NCBI GenBank assembly: GCA_019914995.1 | Contig: CM034127.1 | Span: 992,001-1,056,000 of the forward strand | From: Acanthochlamys bracteata | Lineage: Eukaryota > Streptophyta > Magnoliopsida > Pandanales > Velloziaceae | Length of the DNA stretch: 64,000 nucleotides | Direction of reading: 5' to 3' | Shown: one piece after another, positions 58,524-64,000 of the stretch | Position numbering within the stretch: the first letter of the stretch is position 1 | Layout: the number at the start of each line of letters is the position of its first letter | The notes under the pieces: model-generated | Databases searched by the model: none | What the model was told of the DNA's origin: nothing | Seen by the model: only the letters and a program-made list of their open reading frames with translations | Made by a program: the position numbers and the translations under genes

Positions 58524-61099
58524 ATGGCGACAGCCACTAATTCTCTTCTACTTTTCACTCACAACCCTAAACTCTCTATTTCTTGTATTAAACACCTAAA
58601 TATTTTCCGTTCATCCGCCTCCTTCTTCTCAATTCCCACTCCGCTTCAACCGTTGCAACTTTCGGCTAACCGGCTGCAGTGGCCGGTCCGGTGCTCTGCG
58701 GTTGAAGCTATTCCGTTGGCGGTGCAGAGTAACGAAAGCTCACCGTTGGAAGAAAATGAAGAAGGTATAGATGTGGAAGATGAAGAGAAGAGACGGAAGG
58801 TTTATGTGGCGAATTTACCATGGAATTTTAGTGCTCCGGAGATTTCTAATCTTTTTTCACAGTGCGGGACCGTTAAAGATGTCGAGGTGAATTTCAAAGT
58901 TTTGTTGTTTAACCTGACACATTTATTTGTTTCTTTCATTTCTACAAAAGAAAATAAAACCTTTTAAAAGTTGGGGCTTTGAATTTGTGGTGTAGTTGTA
59001 TGTAGTTTTGCTTCTCGGAGGAAATTAAAAAAAACGAAAACATATTGAATATAGGATTTTTGTCTTAATACATGTGAACAAATTTTTGTTTTGGAGTTAT
59101 ATCAAAATATGGAGTAGTTAGATGCATATGACTATACTTAGAAGAAAGTTTTCATGTTTCATTAGGAGGGAAAGGATTTTGCATGATTCTTTTTTAAATT
59201 TTTTATTTTCAATGTGCATTATATCGATTGATGTCCTGTTGCAGGTAATCAAACAGAATGGGAAGAGTAGAGGCTTCACATTTGTTACAATGGCCTCCGG
59301 TGAGGAGGCGCGTGCTGCCGTTGAAAAGTTGGATTCATTTGTAAGTTTAGCTATATACTTCTATTCGCCTTTCTGAAATTCACATTGACGCTAGTTGTGT
59401 TCTATCTGAGTATGGATGCAGATGTGTTTGCATGTGAGATTGAAAATATCCTCTGATAAACTATGCATTAGCTGTCTGCATTGCAACCTGCAATTTTTTC
59501 ACGTAGGTGTTCTGTTGTTTCCTGGTGTCATTTTCACAATAATCTTATGAATGGCAAATGTAACTGAGTTGAATAAAGTCCTACTGTGAAATGATTGGCT
59601 GCATACGAAGTATATGAAAAATACTTGTTAACAGTGTCTTTTATAACGTACCATGGATGGTTTGTATGGTGGTTGTGGAAAAATATGCCTAAGACCCATG
59701 TCAATTTGTTATAGTCAACAACCGCAATATGTGTATTGCTGCAGCCCACCTGCACTGCATGAAAGTGAGTCATCCTATTAGAAATTTAGTTTATTTTCAT
59801 AGTAAGCTTACAGTCTTGATTTGTAGAGACACTGAATTTATTAATTTAGTATGCGAGTATCTTCATGCGTGTTTACATGTCTTATCGATTGCAGTGTTCT
59901 TGTGATTGATCATTAGACTTATTTTCCGCTATGGTGTTCCATGTTTCTTCTTGTTAGCTATCATGTTCTTTTGTTCAGGAAGTAGGTGGTAGAATCATCA
60001 GGGTTGAATTTGCAAAGAGCTTTAGAAAGCCATCTTCAGGGAAACTGTCCCCTACAGCTGAAACATGTTGCAAGATATATGTATCCAACCTTGCCTGGAA
60101 AGTAAGAGCTAACAATCTGAGGGCATTCTTCTCTGAGAAGTTCAATCCTGTTTCTGCAAGGGTTGTTTTTGATAGCACAACTGGGAAGGCAGCCGGTTAT
60201 GGTTTTGTCTCGTTTCCCACATTGGAGGAAGCAGAGGCTGCAATTACTGAATTGGATGGAAAGGTACAAAGTACAAAACTTCTAAGGTCTCAGTGAAATG
60301 ATATACTCTGCTGTTCATCCTGTTTAGGACCGTCCAAGTTTACATTCATGAACTTTGATTCATTTCTAGGATCTACCGAAATTTTATAAATGCTTCTTCA
60401 AGAAAAATTGTGGAGGTGGTGTCAAACTGGCCAAAATGCAAAGTAGTGACCCACATTTAAGCTGGCCTGACTGTTACGTTAACCAAATGGATGGGATGCA
60501 TCTCAATGAGGATGGAGGGCCTAACATTTATGTATGTGATTGAACTTGAATTAGCCCACTAAAAAAGTTGAGGGACTAAAGTTCTGAGAACCCACTTTAT
60601 AAATGCCTGGATATAGAGAAGACAGTTGCTATTATGGAAGAAGGGCTAAGTTAGCAAATATACAATTGGTTTCTAAAACTAGATTTGATTTCATGAAGTC
60701 TCAGATGAACATTGCTTATGCTGCATCCTTCAGATGGATGCTGCCTTTATGCGTATGTGCCTTCAGTTCAAATAAACCATTTACCTTTAGAAATGTGTGA
60801 CCATTACGCAACAAGTTACACAATCTCCTTTGTTGTTCTCTCACTGAGGTGAACTTTCATCTTAGAAAATCTCCAACGTTCTTCATTCATATTTGAACTT
60901 TGTGATAGCGCAGGTATTGGTGTAATAGCTTAAAGGTCATATAAAAACAAGTTTCAATATCTGAATGGTTCTATCAAATGAATTGCAGGAGTTGATGGGT
61001 AGACCTTTACGCTTGAAAATAAGCCAGAGGAGCAGCGAGGCTGCAGGTGAACAAGAATCAGAGACAGATGACTCTGAAGAACAAGATCAGGAATCCTAA
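58524..61099 (+). CDS. Chloroplast-type protein with two RRM domains (cpRNP/PSRP2-like)
   Basis: Four coding exons give 284 residues: 58524-58886, 59245-59340, 59979-60263, 60989-61099. The first 60 or so residues are Ser/Thr/Leu-rich with few acidic residues, as in a chloroplast transit peptide. An acidic linker (ESSPLEENEEGIDVEDEEKR) follows. RRM1 has RNP2 VYVANL (93-98) and RNP1 RGFTFVTM (130-137). RRM2 has RNP2 IYVSNL (186-191) and RNP1 AGYGFVSF (225-232). The C-terminus is acidic (ESETDDSEEQDQES). This layout is that of plant chloroplast ribonucleoproteins, which bind, edit and stabilise plastid transcripts. The closest match in my memory is the 28-33 kDa group, including PSRP2. An upstream in-frame extension to 58431 lacks an ATG, so 58524 is the start. 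Confidence 0.9.
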
Positions 61100-61755
61100 A
61101 AGCTCAATGTAGCTAACCTGATTTTTATTGCACTACGAAAAAAGTAGCTCCTACAGGGACTATCACACACAGTATAGAATTTTTGTAGGCTCGTAATCAC
61201 AGGATTCTTTTACTTGTTTAAATCTTGTGCACCTTAGTTCCCAAGTCTAGCTCCTCGCAGTGTTATGTAACCTAAGACAAATTTTTTTACTTTTATTTTT
61301 TTAAAGTGCAACCACGTTGCAATTTCAGAGTCATCTCTTTGGTCATTGGTTAATTTTTGGAAGTGTTTTTTTCCTTTGTCTACAAGAAACAAGAAAGTTA
61401 TCAACATGTTGATAAGTTCCATATTTCGCACAATGTCCCTAGATTGAAACCAGAATATTCTTGAGTCGTTTTTCACTTTTTCTTCAAATGGAAACTAATT
61501 CTGTTTTTGGATCGTATAAACTGTACGGATACATAATCAATCTCTGATAAATCGATAAGTGAAAATAAATTTTGTTGGAGGAAAGTTTTTTCTTGTTTCT
61601 AATTGCATGAAATTTTTCTAAGGAAAATATTCATTTTTTCCTGATAGAGCAAAATAATCACTCAGGTAACTTGCTATAATTTCACCGAAGATTTGCTTCA
61701 TCTTCCAAAATACCAAATCTTACATGCAAAATTAATCATCTCCAACTCCCCATCA

Positions 61756-61763
61756 CTATAAAT
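61756..61763 (+). promoter_or_regulatory. Probable TATA box of the polygalacturonase gene
   Basis: CTATAAAT lies 56-63 bp upstream of the ATG at 61819, implying a leader of about 30 nt. Confidence 0.6.
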
Positions 61764-61818
61764 CACCTTGAATTTCAACAGTTTTTTCCCCTACTTGATC
61801 GGCAACTTCTGCAAGTTA

Positions 61819-63287
61819 ATGGCAAAATCGATGAAACTAAACACTTCCTCTCTTCTTATCATTCTCCTGTTATTCTTCACTTCACCAGCAGCAGCTTATA
61901 CGTACAACATTCTCAGCTACGGCGCGAAGCCCGACGGCCGGACAGACGCTGCAAGAGCTCTTGTTGCTGCATGGACAAATGCATGCAACTCCTTTTCACC
62001 ATCATCGGTCATTATACCGACGGGGAAATTCTTCGTTAGCCGAGCAACGTTCTCCGGTCCATGCAGGAACAGAGCAATTAAAATTTTCTTAAGTGGAACA
62101 CTAGTTGCACCCTACGGCTACACAAATTCCATCGACTGGTTACTGTTCAAGTTCGTCGAGGGTGTTTCGGTGATCGGCAGTGGCACTATTGATGGGCAAG
62201 GCCGGCAGTTATGGAACTGCAGGACCAACAGTGGCAAATGCCCTGCTGGCGCTTCGGTACGTCAACGTAACATTAAAAAAGAAAAACGGTTCTATTTAAC
62301 GTGGTTGAAACCTTATTCAACTGATTAACTACTTTGTGCTTGTTGCAACCTGCAGTCACTATCTTTCAAAAGATCGAAGAACATTCTGATCAGAGGGATA
62401 ACGTCGACGAACAGTGAGATGTTTCACATTAACATCTTCGGCAGCAGCGGCGTGATCATACAGGAAGTACACATTAACGCGCCGTGGAACAGTCCCAACA
62501 CCGATGGAATCCATGTCCAAATGTCGTCAGGCGTCACGATTAGTAGCTCTTACATCAAGACGGGTGACGATTGTATCTCCATGGGTGAAGGTTCTCAGAA
62601 TGTCTGGATCCAAAACATCGACTGTGGCCCTGGCCATGGCATAAGGTACACCGGCTCTAGCCCCATCTAAACCAATTGTTACGAAAACTAAATTTTTTCC
62701 AATTTTTTGCTGATTCATTCATGTACGTATATCTTGTGATACAGCATCGGGAGTCTGGGTAGGAACGCGGACGAGGCTGAGGTAAGGAACATAACGGTGA
62801 AATCTACGGTGTTTACAGGGACGATGAACGGTCTCAGGATCAAAACATGGGGAAGTCCCTTCACAGGGTCAGTGATGGGAGTCGCATTCGAAGATGCCAT
62901 CATGAACAACGTCGGAAACCCGATCATTATCGACCAGAATTACTGCCCCAACTCCAAACACTGTCCCGGAAAGGTAAATAAAATTACACTCAACTCTCGT
63001 ACAAATTACGGACCGAATCACAACTGCTAGTGGATTTATGTGTATTTGTTGAACAATGAATGCAGAGCTCAGGAGTAAGAATCAACGGTGTGACATACAG
63101 AAACATTAGAGGAACATCGGCGGCACCAGTAGCAGTGAAGTTGGATTGCAGCAGAAAGAACCCTTGCCGGAGAATCACACTCCATAATATCAATCTTGTT
63201 TTCCGTAACTATCCGACGAAATCTTTCTCCCGTAATGCCTACGGACGGAGTACCGGAACCGTCATTCCTCCTACGAAGTTATGGTGA
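61819..63287 (+). CDS. Polygalacturonase, GH28 family, secreted
   Basis: Four coding exons give 392 residues: 61819-62256, 62356-62645, 62745-62973, 63066-63287. A signal peptide is clear (MAKSMKLNTSSLLIILLLFF then TSPAAA, cleavage near 26), followed by the family opening YNILSYGAKPDGRTDA. The four GH28 catalytic motifs are present: NTDG (194-197), DDC (217-219), GHG (239-241) and RIK (274-276). So D196, D217, D218, H240, R274 and K276 are intact. GH28 enzymes hydrolyse alpha-1,4-galacturonan in pectin of the cell wall, in growth, abscission, pollen or fruit. The length fits the exo/pollen-type clade, but endo versus exo action cannot be settled by eye. The frame is open upstream to 61768 without an ATG. 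A polyadenylation-type AATAAA follows the stop, near 63377. Confidence 0.95.
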
Positions 63288-64000
63288 CAGCAACAACAGT
63301 AATGTTGTAGGCTGTATTATTATATTCATGAGAAGCCTACGTTATGTAGTTTGCATTGTTGATATTTTTTTAGGCAATAAAAGGGTAGGTCTCCGGCTGC
63401 CAGCCCGTCGCCGGTTAACGACGACAAGAGAGCATGGTAAATCTTGAGAGATCAAATTAAAGACCCTGTTAATTTATAGTATTTCTTTTAGTTTGTAGTT
63501 GGCTCTTGCTTGGGTAGAGAACTTCGTTGTTTTTAGATTTTTATTTCAAAGTTGAAACATTGTTATTGCCTTGTTTGTAGCTTGTAATCTTCCCTTCGAA
63601 GATGTTGGTGAAGTTGAAATGATATACTTGAAAAGATTGCTTGTTCCTATGATTGCTGTTAATATCTTTTATTTTGCTACCATGTAATTAAGTTTTTTTT
63701 ATTGAATGATATACTTGTAAGGAGCATTTTCTTCAGATGTTAGAATTGTAAGTACAACTATTAATTTAAGAACGAATATTAATTATGTCAAAATTTGAAA
63801 TGATAATCAAAATATATGAAATAAAATCTGTAATATTATTTTGATAGAAATAAAATTTGATATAAAAATAATAATAAAATTTATAATGACAATTCATACG
63901 TATAAAATAATTTAAACTTCAAATTTAAAAAATCTAATTTATTGTAACTTGAACCATGATACATTCATTAGGTTCTTTTGACTGTATACGACTAAGGCGG
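63288..64000. other. 3' region of the polygalacturonase gene and AT-rich end
   Basis: The stretch to about 63650 is probably 3' UTR and flank. The last 250 bp is AT-rich with no feature I can name. Confidence 0.5.

Overview
This is a nuclear window from a flowering plant, most likely a eudicot. The base composition is AT-rich, introns are short with GT-AG ends, and every confident gene is a plant family member with an Arabidopsis counterpart. I see no organellar, bacterial or CRISPR sequence, no tRNA or rRNA gene, and no LTR retrotransposon or virus-like coding sequence.

Layout from left to right. 1-5 kb is gene-poor and holds several MITE-like elements and a broken, unrecognised coding remnant. 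5.0-9.5 kb (+) is the exosome subunit RRP46 and 10.8-15.2 kb (+) an AGD8/9/10-type ARF-GAP. 16.2-19.5 kb (-) is a UBP20/21-like deubiquitinase, convergent with the ARF-GAP. 20.0-20.5 kb (-) is a frameshifted Gly/Ser repeat gene. 21.8-23.0 kb (-) is a secreted glycine-rich protein, and 26.0-26.4 kb (+) is its decayed relative. 26.7-28.1 kb (-) is a broken IMP dehydrogenase copy. 31.0-31.6 kb (-) is an intronless Cys-rich protein. 34.6-42.0 kb (+) is an 18-coding-exon coiled-coil protein with SCAB1-like Ig and PH parts. 42.0-49.3 kb is gene-free and rich in MITEs. 49.3-51.0 kb (-) is a PLATZ zinc-binding protein. 51-56.4 kb is gene-free. 56.4-57.4 kb (-) is a tetraspanin, 58.5-61.1 kb (+) a chloroplast-type protein with two RRMs, and 61.8-63.3 kb (+) a GH28 polygalacturonase.

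The genes do not form one pathway. They cover RNA processing (RRP46, RRM protein), membrane traffic and membrane organisation (ARF-GAP, tetraspanin), ubiquitin removal, transcription (PLATZ), the cytoskeleton (SCAB1-like) and the cell wall (glycine-rich protein, polygalacturonase). The most dynamic part is 20-28 kb, where one intact secreted glycine-rich gene sits among three decayed coding sequences.

The gaps are dominated by small non-autonomous DNA elements. These include a family of about 200-260 bp AT-rich MITEs (at least nine copies), two hAT-like elements with 8-bp target duplications, and Tourist/Harbinger-like elements with TTA duplications. One of the last kind interrupts a coding exon of the remnant near 2.5 kb. 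Exon limits below were set by eye from splice signals, reading phase and remembered family sequences; no alignment or transcript data were available.
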